A stretch of DNA of 64,000 nucleotides. Origin: Edaphobacter aggregans (GTDB lineage: Bacteria > Acidobacteriota > Terriglobia > Terriglobales > Acidobacteriaceae). Under the pieces are notes generated by a model. That model ran no database searches and was not told the origin of the DNA. It was given only the letters and a program-made list of their open reading frames with translations. The DNA is taken from assembly GCA_022736715.1 (NCBI GenBank), contig DZDJ01000001.1, positions 129,459-193,458 of the forward strand. Reading direction: 5' to 3'. Both the position numbers and the translations under genes were made by a program. This document shows, piece after piece, positions 1-8,812 of this stretch; the stretch's first letter is position 1; each line of letters starts with the position of its first letter.

Positions 1-679
1 CGTTGAAGGCCTCTTCTCCGGTGCCGTGCAGCAAAGCGTCGGTGCTTTCGTCATACATGGACTGGAAGGCGCTGTTGATGGGAGCTGCCGAGGGGCCCTG
101 GCCGCCGACGGCGAAGCTCTGAATGTTGCTCATGGCAATGGCAGGGACGCGGCCCTGTAGCGTGAGCGGCACCTGGGAGCCAAGAGCGATGGCGCGAAAT
201 GCGGTGTGATGGGCGGCGTGCTGTTTGTCTTCCGCGCCCAGAGCACGGTTCAACCAGCCATCCTGCGTGGCCTTGACGCCGGGTGTGCCGGACTCCATAT
301 AGTCCTGCGCGTCGAAGTGGGAACGTGTCATATCGGGCGACCCTGCGGCATGGACGATGGCGAGATGGCCCTGATCGTAGAGCGGCTTGAAGCTGGCCAT
401 GGCGGGATGCAGTCCAAAGTAGCCATTCAGATCCAGCACCCGGTTCTGTGGGACCGCAATCGTGGGCCGCATCTGGTAGTAGCTGGATTCGGTGTAGGGG
501 ACGACGATGTTCAGGCCATCGGCGGCGCCACGCTGAAAGATCACAACCAGCTTTTTGCGAGTGGCCGTCGCGCTGGCCACTTCTGCCATGACGGAGCGGG
601 TGAGAAAGCCGGGGATTGCGGAGGTGCCAACGACAGCGAGTGCTCCGCTCTTCAAAAAAGCACGTCGTGTAATGCTCAT
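1..679 (-). CDS. DUF1501 family protein, Tat-exported, 3'-truncated by window edge
   Basis: Reading the minus strand from an ATG at 677-679 gives an uninterrupted frame of about 226 residues that runs off the window start, so the C-terminal half is missing. The N-terminus has a twin-arginine signal (SITRRAFLKSG followed by a hydrophobic stretch ending near SVMAEVASA), then the KKLVVIFQRGAADGLN segment typical of DUF1501 proteins, and further down the SRSHFDAQDYME-like stretch (here MTRSHFDAQDYMESG). DUF1501 proteins are related to the alkaline phosphatase/sulfatase fold and are exported; their substrate is generally unknown. They are often encoded beside a DUF1800 gene, which would lie left of the window. 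Family call is firm; function is not. Confidence 0.85.
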   Translation of the reverse strand, partial: MSITRRAFLKSGALAVVGTSAIPGFLTRSVMAEVASATATRKKLVVIFQRGAADGLNIVVPYTESSYYQMRPTIAVPQNRVLDLNGYFGLHPAMASFKPLYDQGHLAIVHAAGSPDMTRSHFDAQDYMESGTPGVKATQDGWLNRALGAEDKQHAAHHTAFRAIALGSQVPLTLQGRVPAIAMSNIQSFAVGGQGPSAAPINSAFQSMYDESTDALLHGTGEEAFN

Positions 680-862
680 CACGATTCTCCTGGGCCATGA
701 AAGTTATGGGCCGTGATTCTTCGAAAGGCCCTAGCTGCTGCCTTTTGCGGGCTACAGGTAGAAACGCGCTCTGAAAGGAGAAGTTTCGGCAGAGAGAGGG
801 TTTTGCAGAAAAGCAGGGTGATTGGCTGTAAACAGGCAGAGGTTCAATGGCCGGAAGCACAG

Positions 863-884
863 ATGCGGAGCCTGGGCTCCGCAT
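863..884 (-). terminator. hairpin downstream of the decarboxylase gene
   Basis: ATGCGGAGCC and GGCTCCGCAT form a perfect 10-bp inverted repeat with almost no loop (effectively a 9-bp stem with a CTGG tetraloop). It lies 25 bases past the stop of the minus-strand decarboxylase gene. There is no T-tract, so it may be a processing or stabilising hairpin rather than a classical intrinsic terminator. Confidence 0.4.
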
Positions 885-908
885 TGCGAAACAAGTCTGT
901 TTCAGATT

Positions 909-3218
909 TTAGAGTGGCTCGATGACACAGCGGGCGGAGTAGTCGCCCTCAGGGTCCACCTCAATACCGTGGACTTCGCGCTCAAAGCCGGGGAAACGCT
1001 TGCCAAACTCCTGCAGTGCTTTCAGCAGGCGGATGGTGGGGCTTTCCGGGCCGCCCAGACGTTCGCCGGGCATGCGCACCGGGATTCCCGGTGGGTATGG
1101 CACCAGCATGACGCCAGTGATACGGCCAGCCATTTGATCCACGGGGACCCTCTCTGTACCATTGCGCACCAGCTTCTGGTAGGTCTGCGCCGGGGTCAGC
1201 ACCGGTTCGTGGTCCACGTCGCAGGCCTCATGCAGCAGGCCGGTAAGGTTCAACTCCCGCATGGCAGCGTGCATTTCATCACTGAGCTCTTTCAACGTCA
1301 TGGAGCCGTAGCGGATAGGGTGCTTGGCCACCAGCTCCGGCAGGGCTTCGTGCAGGGTGCCGTCGTTATCATAAAGGCGTTTGAACTCGAAGAGCGTCTC
1401 CAGCAGGCTGCCCCATTTGCCTTTACTGGTGCCGACGGAGAAGAGAATCAGCACGGTGTAGTCGCCGGTGCGGGCAATTTCCACACGGCGCGCATCCAGA
1501 AATTCGGTCAGGATGGCGGCGGGAATGCCCCAGTCGGCAGAGCGGCCACGCGAGTCGATCCCCGGCATGAGGATGGTGACCTTGGTGGGATCCAGCATGC
1601 AGTAGTCGTCGTCGATGTCCTCATCGGCAAAGCCGTGCCAGTCTTCGCCGGGCTTGAGCGTCCAGCAGGCCGAAGACTGCGAAAGCAGGGAGTCCGGGGC
1701 CTGTTCGAAGAGGTAGGTCTGGTCGTCCAGCGGATTGGTGACCTGATCGGGCTGATAGAGGCGGAAGAACCAGCCGTCGCCGTTGTTGGCGGCCTTCAGC
1801 CGGTGCGCGATGGAGGACATGGCCTTGCGGAAGCTGATGGCGTCCTGAATGGTTTCGGTCATCAGCGTAGGGCCGGCCGGTTCGTCCATCATGGCGGTGG
1901 CCACATCCATGGAGGCGATCATGGGATAGAACGGCGATGTGGTGCCGTGCATCATGAACGACTCATTGAACTGGTCAAACTCCAGCGGCGCACGGTCGCT
2001 GAGTTTGATGTGGATCATCGAAGCCATGGAGAATGCGGGAAGCATTTTGTGCGTGGACTGCACGGCAAAGATCAACGGGCGGTCCGGCATGTCCTCGGTA
2101 ACGTCCATCGCAAAGCGGCCGCGATAGATAGGGTGGAACTTGGCGTAGGCGTACCAGGCTTCGTCGAAGTGAATGCGCGGTACGGACGGCGACAGCTCCT
2201 CGACGACACGCTGCACATCGTAACAAAGCCCATCGTAGGTGGAGTTGGTGACGACAGCGTAGGTCGGCTGCTGCGAGAGGGCGTCTTTGCTGAAAGGGCT
2301 TTTGGCGATGAGCTGCTGGATGTGCTCTTTGGTGAAGCGGTGGATCGGCACCAGGCCGATCATGCCATAGCCGTTACGGGTCGGCTTGAAGTAAACCGGG
2401 CGGGCTCCGGTAACGGTGAGCGAATGGCAGATGGATTTGTGACAGTTGGCATCGGCAAGTACGATGTCTTCCTGTCCGATGACGCCATGGCCAACGATCT
2501 GGTTAGAGGTGGACGACCCGCCCAGAACGTAGAATGTCCAGTCTGCGCCGAAGACGCGAGCGGCGTTGCGTTCAGACTCGCCTGCCGGGCCGATGTGATC
2601 GAGCCAGGAGCCGAGTGGCGCAGTGGAGATGCCCAGGTCGGAGCGCATGAGGTTTTCGCCAAAGAAGCGATGAAACTCCATGCCAACGGGATGCTTGAGA
2701 AAGGCAACGCCGCCCATGTGGCCGGGGGCGTCCCAGGAGTAAGCTCCCTGGTCGGTGTACTTCTTCAACTCGCGGAAATAGGGCGGCAGCAGTTGCTCGT
2801 TGTAGCGCTCCACGGCGAAGTCGACGCGGTTGGCGATGAAGGCCGGGGTGTCGCCAAAAAGGTGAATGTATTCATGCACCTGCTTGACCACTTCGAGCGG
2901 CAGATCGCTGACGAGCGTGCGGTCGGCGATGAGGAAGATTGGCACCTTCTTGTTGCGGCGGCGCACGGCGCGGATGATCTTGAGCGCGGCGCGTTCGTCG
3001 AACTGGTGGTCTTCAGGCAGGTCCCAATCCAGCAGGATGGCGCTGTGCGAAGGGTCGGAACGGACGAGAGCGAGCCCGTCTTCCGGAGTGGAGGTGCGAA
3101 CCACCTCATAGTCTTCCGCCTTGATGGCGTCGCAGAGGCGTTCCATGGCGCGGTCAGAAACAGAATCCGTGCCACCATCATCACTTGCAATCAATAGAAC
3201 CCAACGACCTTCACTCAT
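909..3218 (-). CDS. Orn/Lys/Arg decarboxylase family protein (fold type I, PLP)
   Basis: This 769-residue protein has the architecture of the large inducible bacterial amino-acid decarboxylases. The N-terminal ~130 residues form a receiver-like wing domain (LLIASDDGG, AILLDWDLPED). The PLP core follows, with SWDAPGHMGG near residue 158, the FDEAWYAY aspartate at residue 352 that contacts the pyridine nitrogen, and the Schiff-base lysine in QSTHKM (Lys391). A C-terminal domain with MPGIDSRGRS-like and PYPPGIPVRMPGE motifs completes it. Length matches AdiA/LdcC/SpeF-type enzymes (710-760 aa). Substrate (arginine, lysine or ornithine) cannot be told from the sequence. No antiporter gene is adjacent, so an acid-resistance pair is not evident here. 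It may instead serve polyamine synthesis. Confidence 0.92.
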   Translation of the reverse strand: MSEGRWVLLIASDDGGTDSVSDRAMERLCDAIKAEDYEVVRTSTPEDGLALVRSDPSHSAILLDWDLPEDHQFDERAALKIIRAVRRRNKKVPIFLIADRTLVSDLPLEVVKQVHEYIHLFGDTPAFIANRVDFAVERYNEQLLPPYFRELKKYTDQGAYSWDAPGHMGGVAFLKHPVGMEFHRFFGENLMRSDLGISTAPLGSWLDHIGPAGESERNAARVFGADWTFYVLGGSSTSNQIVGHGVIGQEDIVLADANCHKSICHSLTVTGARPVYFKPTRNGYGMIGLVPIHRFTKEHIQQLIAKSPFSKDALSQQPTYAVVTNSTYDGLCYDVQRVVEELSPSVPRIHFDEAWYAYAKFHPIYRGRFAMDVTEDMPDRPLIFAVQSTHKMLPAFSMASMIHIKLSDRAPLEFDQFNESFMMHGTTSPFYPMIASMDVATAMMDEPAGPTLMTETIQDAISFRKAMSSIAHRLKAANNGDGWFFRLYQPDQVTNPLDDQTYLFEQAPDSLLSQSSACWTLKPGEDWHGFADEDIDDDYCMLDPTKVTILMPGIDSRGRSADWGIPAAILTEFLDARRVEIARTGDYTVLILFSVGTSKGKWGSLLETLFEFKRLYDNDGTLHEALPELVAKHPIRYGSMTLKELSDEMHAAMRELNLTGLLHEACDVDHEPVLTPAQTYQKLVRNGTERVPVDQMAGRITGVMLVPYPPGIPVRMPGERLGGPESPTIRLLKALQEFGKRFPGFEREVHGIEVDPEGDYSARCVIEPL

Positions 3219-3695
3219 GACAACACCGAGTCTCCGTTACGAATGTTACAGACGCATTTTAATCGGACAGAATCGCTTGCGGACGCAAGACGTACTCTCC
3301 AGAAGCTGAAGCGCACAAAGTGGACAGACAGAAGCGGGGAAGTGCGCGCGATCAAGTCCGGCGAAAGCTTAAATGCTGCTCCAACCGGAGCCGGACGAGG
3401 CCCTACACGGTGGCCGGCTTATGGTTGCGGAAGCCGTAAAACGCACTGTTGAGGTGAGACACAGCTAACAGCATATAGGAAAACAACGCTGTCTGGGGGC
3501 AGAAGACAGGCCTTCTTTCGTGCGGGAAGACAGGCTTCCTGCGGCGTGGAAAGAGCATTCGTGTGTGCCTGGAGCTGCCGTGCACTTGTCCGGGAGGAAG
3601 GTCGGCAGGGCAGCGTGCGCCAAAACTACCGGGGGAGTGAGCTGAAGTTTTGCATGGACTTATGCTAACGCAAGCGCTCGTCGTATACTCGTAGT
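3219..3695. other. intergenic region upstream of nuoI
   Basis: About 480 bases between the divergent decarboxylase and nuoI genes. I see no convincing gene: the short open frames lack ribosome sites and family signatures. It contains an imperfect direct repeat (GAAGACAGGCCTTC at 3502-3515 and GAAGACAGGCTTCC at 3526-3539). Promoters for both divergent genes must lie here. A -10-like TATACT (3684-3689) sits just before nuoI. Confidence 0.5.
3684..3689 (+). promoter_or_regulatory. possible -10 element for a leaderless nuoI transcript
   Basis: TATACT ends six bases before the nuoI ATG at 3696, and there is no Shine-Dalgarno-like sequence in the gap. If this is the real -10 box, transcription would start at or next to the start codon, giving a leaderless mRNA. 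No good -35 box is visible at the right distance, so this is tentative. Confidence 0.3.
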
Positions 3696-4160
3696 ATGTC
3701 TATCGTTCGCGACATTACCGGAATCGCCAAGGGAATGAGCATCACCTTCAAGGAGATGTTCCAGCCAACAGAAGTTGAAAATTACCCTGACGGGCCGGGT
3801 CCAATGCGCGGGGCCATTTTTCAGGAGCGTTTCCGCGGCAAGCACGAGTTGCAGCGCGATGAGAACGGTCTGGAAAAGTGCGTGGCCTGCTTCCTGTGCG
3901 CAGCGGCTTGCCCTTCCAACTGCATTTACATTGAAGCTGCGGAAAATACGGAAGAAAAGCGGATCTCCAGTTCGGAGCGCTATGCCAAGGTTTATAACAT
4001 CGACTATAACCGCTGCATCTTCTGCGGTTATTGCGTGGAAGCCTGCCCCACAGATGCGATTACGCATGGTCATGGATTTGAATTGGCCAGCCTGAACGCG
4101 ACGAATCTGGTAATGCGCAAGGAAGACATGCTGGTTCCGGTTTCCGCATTGACCAAGTAG
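3696..4160 (+). CDS. nuoI: NADH-quinone oxidoreductase subunit I
   Basis: NuoI carries the N6a and N6b [4Fe-4S] clusters that pass electrons from the peripheral arm of complex I toward NuoB and quinone. The 154-residue protein has both ferredoxin motifs: Cys62-x2-Cys65-x2-Cys68-x3-Cys72 and Cys107-x2-Cys110-x2-Cys113-x3-Cys117. The amphipathic N-terminus (GIAKGMSITFKEMF) fits membrane contact. Length is normal for the family. It stands alone, about 36 kb from the main nuo operon in this window, in which the usual nuoI position between nuoH and nuoJ is empty. It is therefore likely to be the functional complex I subunit rather than a spare copy. No Shine-Dalgarno is visible before the ATG. Confidence 0.95.
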   Translation: MSIVRDITGIAKGMSITFKEMFQPTEVENYPDGPGPMRGAIFQERFRGKHELQRDENGLEKCVACFLCAAACPSNCIYIEAAENTEEKRISSSERYAKVYNIDYNRCIFCGYCVEACPTDAITHGHGFELASLNATNLVMRKEDMLVPVSALTK

Positions 4161-4298
4161 TTCCCGACAATTGCAGCGGTAAAAAAAGCACGTTACCGCG
4201 CTGGCTGAGTTTTCATCTGAAGTTGCAATAATGGAAGCAACGAAGGCAGTGCCGCTGGGGGCTGTCTTTTTGCTTTTAAGGCTTCGGAGGAGCAATCG

Positions 4299-4772
4299 AT
4301 GTCAGTACAAAGTGATTTTTTGCGCAAGGCGGCAGCCGCTGCGAGAATGTCAGGGCATGTGTGGCCGGAGTATGCCGCTTGCGAAGCGGCACTGGAGTCG
4401 GGCTGGGGACGGTCACTGCTGGCGGTGGAGGCAAACAACTTTTTTGGGCAGAAACAGAGCCACCCTCCGCTTGGGAATACGGCGACGTTGACGTTGCCAA
4501 CACGTGAGTTCCTGCACGGAAGCTGGGTGACGGTGCAGGCCAACTGGACGAAATTTGCGGATTGGCAGCAGTGCTTTACGGCCCGCATGGAGTTGCTGCG
4601 GCGGTTGGGCCGGGCGTATCCGCACTATGCCGCAGCACTGGCGGCAAAAACGGGAGAGGAGTACGTAGTGGAGGTCTCGAAGAGCTGGTCGACGGATCCG
4701 GACCGGGCAGGCAAGGTGCTGGCGGTGTACGACGCGCATCGGGATGCGTTTGCGGATGCGTTGGCCGCCTGA
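4299..4772 (+). CDS. glucosaminidase-domain protein (GH73-like, peptidoglycan-active)
   Basis: A 157-residue protein made almost only of a mannosyl-glycoprotein endo-beta-N-acetylglucosaminidase-like (glucosaminidase, GH73) domain. The AACEAALESGWGRSLLAVEANNFFGQK segment carries the family's likely catalytic glutamate in ALESGWG and the NNFFG motif, and the C-terminal part has a YxxYAAALAAK-like helix. Such enzymes cut glycan strands of peptidoglycan. The ATG follows a good ribosome site (GGAGGAG). There is no signal peptide or cell-wall-binding domain, which is unlike housekeeping autolysins and more like phage or specialised lysozymes. The gene is convergent with nhaA (4-base gap). Confidence 0.8.
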   Translation: MSVQSDFLRKAAAAARMSGHVWPEYAACEAALESGWGRSLLAVEANNFFGQKQSHPPLGNTATLTLPTREFLHGSWVTVQANWTKFADWQQCFTARMELLRRLGRAYPHYAAALAAKTGEEYVVEVSKSWSTDPDRAGKVLAVYDAHRDAFADALAA

Positions 4773-4776
4773 GGCG

Positions 4777-6129
4777 TCAGGTCTGGCGGCGGGAAACTTT
4801 CAGCAGAAGATAACTGCCGACGATAGCGGCTGTGGTGGAGGCGAGCAGGATGCTGATGCGGGCGATGGTGTCCAGCTCGCTGTAGCCAAAGGCCAGCGAG
4901 GCGATGAAGAGCGACATGGTAAAGCCAATGCCGGCAAGCCATCCTGCGCCGTGGATATGCGCCCAGCAGACGCCATCGGGGAGTGAAGCCAGCCGGAGCT
5001 TGACGGCGATCCAGGAGAAGAGCAGGATGCCGAGAGGCTTGCCGATCACCAGTCCGAAATAAATGCCAACCGGCAGGGCGTGCAGCAGGTATGGCAGATG
5101 CAGGCCCGACAACGTCACTCCGGCATTGGTGAGCGCAAAGAGCGGCATGATGCAGAAGCTGACCCACGGTTGCAGATGGTGTTCCATCCGGTCGAGCGGG
5201 GGCTCTGCCAACGTGGCAACGGCCTGAATACGCTCCAGCGTGTTGTGCACGTCGGAGTGGGAAATGCTGTTGGGGTCTTCCTGCAGGCCGGTTCTCAGTT
5301 CGCTGAGCTTTTCAACGGTGCCAGAGATGAAGTCCCGCGGTTTTACCCGGCTGTTGGAGGGGACCACCATTGCGAGCAGAACTCCGGCCAGAGTGGCGTG
5401 AATGCCGGAGCGAAGCATGGCCAGCCACAGAATGACTCCGATGACCAGATAAAAGCGCAGATGGTTGATTCCGGCCAGGTTCCCAATCAGCGCAGCCACC
5501 AGACAGCCGAATGCAAGCAGAAGCATCCCGTAGTGGATGGTGTCACTGTAAAAGACCGCAATGACCAGCACCGCTGCGATGTCGTCGGCAATAGCCAGCG
5601 CAGTGAGAAAGATCTTCAATCCCAGAGGAATGCGGCTGCCCAGCAGGGCAAGAATGCCGAGGGCAAAGGCGATGTCTGTGGCCATGGGAACGCCCCAGCC
5701 ATTGGCTGTGGGAGTTCCGTGGTTGATGGCCGCATAGATGAGAGCCGGGAAGAGGACACCGCCGAGTGCAGCCAGAATGGGCAGAGCGGCCTTGCGCACG
5801 GAGGCCAGTTCGCCGGTGAGCACCTCACGCTTGATCTCCAGCCCGACAAGCAGGAAGAAGATGGCCATCAGGCCATCGTTGATCCAGAAGTGTAGCGTGT
5901 GCCGCAGCGTATATGGCCCAAGACCGAAGCTGATTTCAAAGTGCAGCAGAGAGTTGTAAAAATCGCGGAATGGCGAGTTGGCCCAGAGCAGTGCGGCAAC
6001 GGTGCAGGCCAGCAGCACGATGCCACCGGCAGCCTCAATGCGGGCAAAGCGGACGAAGGGTCTCACAATGTGGTCAATGGGTTTGGTGGTCGCCAGCGGA
6101 ATGGTGAGTTGTTCCGGCATCTGGGTCAT
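4777..6129 (-). CDS. nhaA: Na+/H+ antiporter NhaA
   Basis: NhaA exchanges sodium for protons across the inner membrane, for pH and salt homeostasis. The 450-residue polytopic protein has the hallmark ALAIADDIAAVLVIA segment with the paired aspartates that form the ion-binding site, plus MAIFFLLVGLEIKREVLTGEL and NGWGVPMATDIAFALGIL, all typical of NhaA. About eleven to twelve hydrophobic segments are visible. It is about 60 residues longer than E. coli NhaA, mostly from an insertion in the region TVEKLSELRTGLQEDPNSIS and neighbouring residues, a loop seen in other bacterial NhaA proteins. Monocistronic by context. Confidence 0.95.
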   Translation of the reverse strand: MTQMPEQLTIPLATTKPIDHIVRPFVRFARIEAAGGIVLLACTVAALLWANSPFRDFYNSLLHFEISFGLGPYTLRHTLHFWINDGLMAIFFLLVGLEIKREVLTGELASVRKAALPILAALGGVLFPALIYAAINHGTPTANGWGVPMATDIAFALGILALLGSRIPLGLKIFLTALAIADDIAAVLVIAVFYSDTIHYGMLLLAFGCLVAALIGNLAGINHLRFYLVIGVILWLAMLRSGIHATLAGVLLAMVVPSNSRVKPRDFISGTVEKLSELRTGLQEDPNSISHSDVHNTLERIQAVATLAEPPLDRMEHHLQPWVSFCIMPLFALTNAGVTLSGLHLPYLLHALPVGIYFGLVIGKPLGILLFSWIAVKLRLASLPDGVCWAHIHGAGWLAGIGFTMSLFIASLAFGYSELDTIARISILLASTTAAIVGSYLLLKVSRRQT

Positions 6130-6373
6130 CTTGAAATACGAACACTTTGATTCTATTCATAGAGTGTCTTCATGTCAGGAGGAAACGGCCCCAGTTTTGA
6201 GCACAAGCAACAGATGGACGGGACAAGTCCCGGTGCGCGGGAGTGGGAGCATGGCGGGACAGCCTTCAGAAGGAACTGATGCAGTGTAAACCGGGAGCGA
6301 AGCGGCTGCTGATGGGCCGGGTGTTCAAGCTGGCGGAGCAGGAAAGCGGCGATGATGGCCATGCTGTAGTGAT

Positions 6374-7045
6374 TTATCTATGCTGCAGCATGGTCAACAC
6401 CAGCGTCTGTAGGCCATTCCAGGCAATCTGAACTCCAATGCAGAGCAGAATGAAGGCAATCACGCGCTGAATGCCGTGCGCTGTTTGCGGCGAGATTTTT
6501 TTGGTGATTGCCGGGGCATAGGCATAGCAGAGATAGACAAGCAGGCTGAGCGCAATGATTGCCAGCAGCGCGCCAAGATGCGCCAGCAGGCTCTCTGTAA
6601 GCAGCTTGCGCGAAGCATGGGCGCTGAGCGTCAGCATAACGACGATGGTGCCGGGGCCTGCAGTGATCGGGAACGTATAGGGGTAAAAGGTACGCTGCTG
6701 CAAATTGCTAAGTGAAGCTTCTGGAGGAATGTCTTTGCGGGCAGCATCTGCGCTGGCATCCTTTTCATTCAGCAGTGACCAGCCCATTGCCGCCAGCACA
6801 AAGCCGCCTGCAACTTGCAAAATAGGTAAAGAAATGCCGAAAAAGGATAATAGTGCTGCTCCCAGCAACTCGATAGCCAGCAGAAAAAGAATAGTGTTGA
6901 AGGCAATTTTTCTGGCCAGTGTTTTGTAGGTAGCGGATGGGGCGATTCCAACCAGGCCCAGGAAAACCAGAGATGAACCAAGCGGGTTGATCAAAGGCAG
7001 CAGGGCGCTGAAGACCAGAACGAAATATTTTCCAAGAAGCAACAT
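6374..7045 (-). CDS. MarC family inner-membrane protein
   Basis: This 223-residue membrane protein has six predicted hydrophobic segments and MarC/UPF0056 signatures: the N-terminal LINPLGSSLVFLGL (the family's NP-G motif) and FPITAGPGTIVVMLTLSA in the second half. MarC proteins were once linked to multiple antibiotic resistance, but their real role is unknown. The start ATG follows KYFVLVFSALLPL-coding sequence directly at the usual family N-terminus. No operon partner is nearby; the next gene upstream is divergent and riboswitch-controlled. Confidence 0.88.
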   Translation of the reverse strand: MLLLGKYFVLVFSALLPLINPLGSSLVFLGLVGIAPSATYKTLARKIAFNTILFLLAIELLGAALLSFFGISLPILQVAGGFVLAAMGWSLLNEKDASADAARKDIPPEASLSNLQQRTFYPYTFPITAGPGTIVVMLTLSAHASRKLLTESLLAHLGALLAIIALSLLVYLCYAYAPAITKKISPQTAHGIQRVIAFILLCIGVQIAWNGLQTLVLTMLQHR

Positions 7046-7233
7046 GTTGATTTCGAAGTGATCCCTCCTCAGTGTAAATCAGGTAACAGAAAATTGGATG
7101 CAGATTGATGCTGAATGCAGCCAGCAGGAATCTGTAAATACAACTCCCTAAACCATGGGCCGAGAGGTTGCTTGATTTGCACAGCCCTGTGTGCTAACTT
7201 CTAACTATTCAAGTTTGCCCGGTGGGCGAGCCT

Positions 7234-7345
7234 GAATTTCATGAAGAGTGGTTGAGGGACGAGCCCTGTGACGCCACGACAACCGGCCTGAGCAATTCAG
7301 GCAACCGGTGTCAACTCTCTCCTGGTAACGGGGAACATGAGATTC
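7234..7345 (+). promoter_or_regulatory. SAM riboswitch (SAM-I/S-box type)
   Basis: The aptamer elements appear in the right order. P1 pairs GAATTTCATG (7234-7243) with CATGAGATTC (7336-7345), with one G-U pair. P2 closes with GTGG/CCAC and encloses the S-box core GAGGGACGAGCCC and the GTGACGCC stretch. The junction ACAACC leads to a P3 hairpin with the arm CCTGA-loop-TCAGG, and then GGTGTCAA corresponds to the conserved GGTGCTAA. P4 is TCTCC-GGTAAC-GGGGA. This closely follows the S-adenosylmethionine-binding SAM-I consensus. It lies about 145 bases before the downstream start codon at 7490, so control is probably by attenuation or sequestration in that stretch, but I could not assign the expression platform. 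SAM would be expected to repress the operon. Confidence 0.8.
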
Positions 7346-7489
7346 GGGGTGCATACTTCTTCTAAAGTAAGCATCTCGCTATTTTCAGATTGTCCTGTGT
7401 GGCTGCCGGCCTGATCGGTCGTGCATGTCACTCTACCTGTAGAGATACCGTCACAAGCCAGTACTCTGACCGCTCGGAAACGGGTAGCA

Positions 7490-8812
7490 ATGACAACGTC
7501 TGTATCCGGAACCGAAGTTAGCTCGAAGCAGCAGGATGGCTGTATTTACGAGTTGCGTTGTGTGGAGTGTGGCCGGAGTTTCGGCAATCAACCGCTTTCC
7601 ATCTGCGATGAATGCTTTGCGCCGCTGGAAGTTTTCCATGATCTTGAGGCTGTGCGCGGCGTGTTTACCCGCGAAGCCATTGCCAGGGGGCCAAACAACA
7701 TCTGGCGCTACAAGGCGCTGCTGCCGGTGCCGGAGGGCCATCAACCAGACCTGCCGGTGGGCTTTACCCCGCTGATGGAGGCTCCGCGCTTGGCCAGGCG
7801 GATTGGCGCAGGTAAGCTGTGGGTGAAGAATGATGCGGTTTGCCTGCCGACGCTGAGCTTCAAGGACCGCGTGGTTTCTGTGGCGCTGGCGAATGCAAAG
7901 TTTTTTGGATTTGAAACGGTCGGCGCGTCTTCGACCGGTAATCTGGCCAACTCGGTAGCGGCGCAGGCGGCCCGCCTGGGGTTGAAGGCCTGCATTCTGG
8001 TGCCGGCAGATCTGGAGCCGGCCAAGATTTTGAATACGCAGGTGTATGGCGCGCGGCTGGTGCGTATTGATGGCAATTATGACCATGTGAACCGGTTGTG
8101 CTCGCAGATTGCCGACCGCTTCCACTGGGGCTTTGTGAACGTGAATCTGCGTCCGTACTACGCGGAAGGCTCCAAGACGATGGGCTATGAGATTGCCGAA
8201 CAACTGGGCTGGCGTTTGCCGGACAACGTTGTGGTGCCGATGGCAGGCGGCTCGCTGATTCGCAAGATCAAGAAGGCCTTTGACGAACTGATTGAGTTGG
8301 GGCTGGTGGAAGCCAAACCGGTGCGCTACTTTGGTGCACAGGCGACAGGCTGCTCGCCGATTTCGACGGCGGTGAAGAACAACACGGAGCAGATTGAGCC
8401 GCAGCGGCCGAATACGATTGCGCGTTCGCTGGCGATTGGCAATCCGGCGGATGGGCCGTATGCTTCGCGGGTGATCCGGCAGAGCGGTGGCTGGGCCGAG
8501 GATGTGAGCGACATTGAAGTGGTGTCGGGCATTCAGGAACTGGCCGAGTCGGAAGGCATCTTTACGGAAACGGCTGGCGGGGTAACGACTGCTGTAGCTG
8601 CGAAGCTGTATGCGCATGGCCGCATCCGTCCGGATGAGGAAACCGTGATCTGCATTACGGGCAATGGCCTGAAGACGACGGATGCCCTACAGGACAGGTA
8701 TGCGCAGGAGCGTGCGGTGCGTCCGCGGCTGGCGGATTTTGAAGAATATCTGAGGGAACTGGAACTGCCGGCAGAGGCCGCGTTCGTTGGAGGGGGAGTT
8801 CATGTCGGTTAG
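7490..8812 (+). CDS. threonine synthase-like PLP enzyme under SAM riboswitch control
   Basis: The 440-residue protein is a fold-type II PLP enzyme of the threonine synthase (ThrC) family. An N-terminal zinc-ribbon (Cys24, Cys27, Cys39, Cys42) precedes the core, which has the PLP lysine in TLSFKDR (Lys125), the phosphate-binding-like SSTGNLANS and the C-terminal ETAGGVTTAVAAKL and ITGNGLKTTD. ThrC converts O-phosphohomoserine to threonine. Here the substrate loop reads NDAVCLPTLSFKDR instead of the common NPTGSFKDR. The gene is preceded by a SAM riboswitch and overlaps a sulfur-carrier gene, which suggests methionine or homocysteine synthesis instead (inference). A GTG at 7421 in frame would add 23 residues; ATG 7490 better fits the family N-terminus, but neither has a strong ribosome site. 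Confidence 0.88.
   Translation: MTTSVSGTEVSSKQQDGCIYELRCVECGRSFGNQPLSICDECFAPLEVFHDLEAVRGVFTREAIARGPNNIWRYKALLPVPEGHQPDLPVGFTPLMEAPRLARRIGAGKLWVKNDAVCLPTLSFKDRVVSVALANAKFFGFETVGASSTGNLANSVAAQAARLGLKACILVPADLEPAKILNTQVYGARLVRIDGNYDHVNRLCSQIADRFHWGFVNVNLRPYYAEGSKTMGYEIAEQLGWRLPDNVVVPMAGGSLIRKIKKAFDELIELGLVEAKPVRYFGAQATGCSPISTAVKNNTEQIEPQRPNTIARSLAIGNPADGPYASRVIRQSGGWAEDVSDIEVVSGIQELAESEGIFTETAGGVTTAVAAKLYAHGRIRPDEETVICITGNGLKTTDALQDRYAQERAVRPRLADFEEYLRELELPAEAAFVGGGVHVG

Noticed and set aside
822..3197. Plus-strand open frame of 791 codons over the decarboxylase gene
   Set aside because: It is the antisense shadow of a clearly recognised minus-strand Orn/Lys/Arg decarboxylase; the translated sequence has no domain features.
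6130..6373. Possible small gene between nhaA and marC
   Set aside because: Short frames in this gap have no ribosome site or homology features; it is best taken as intergenic.
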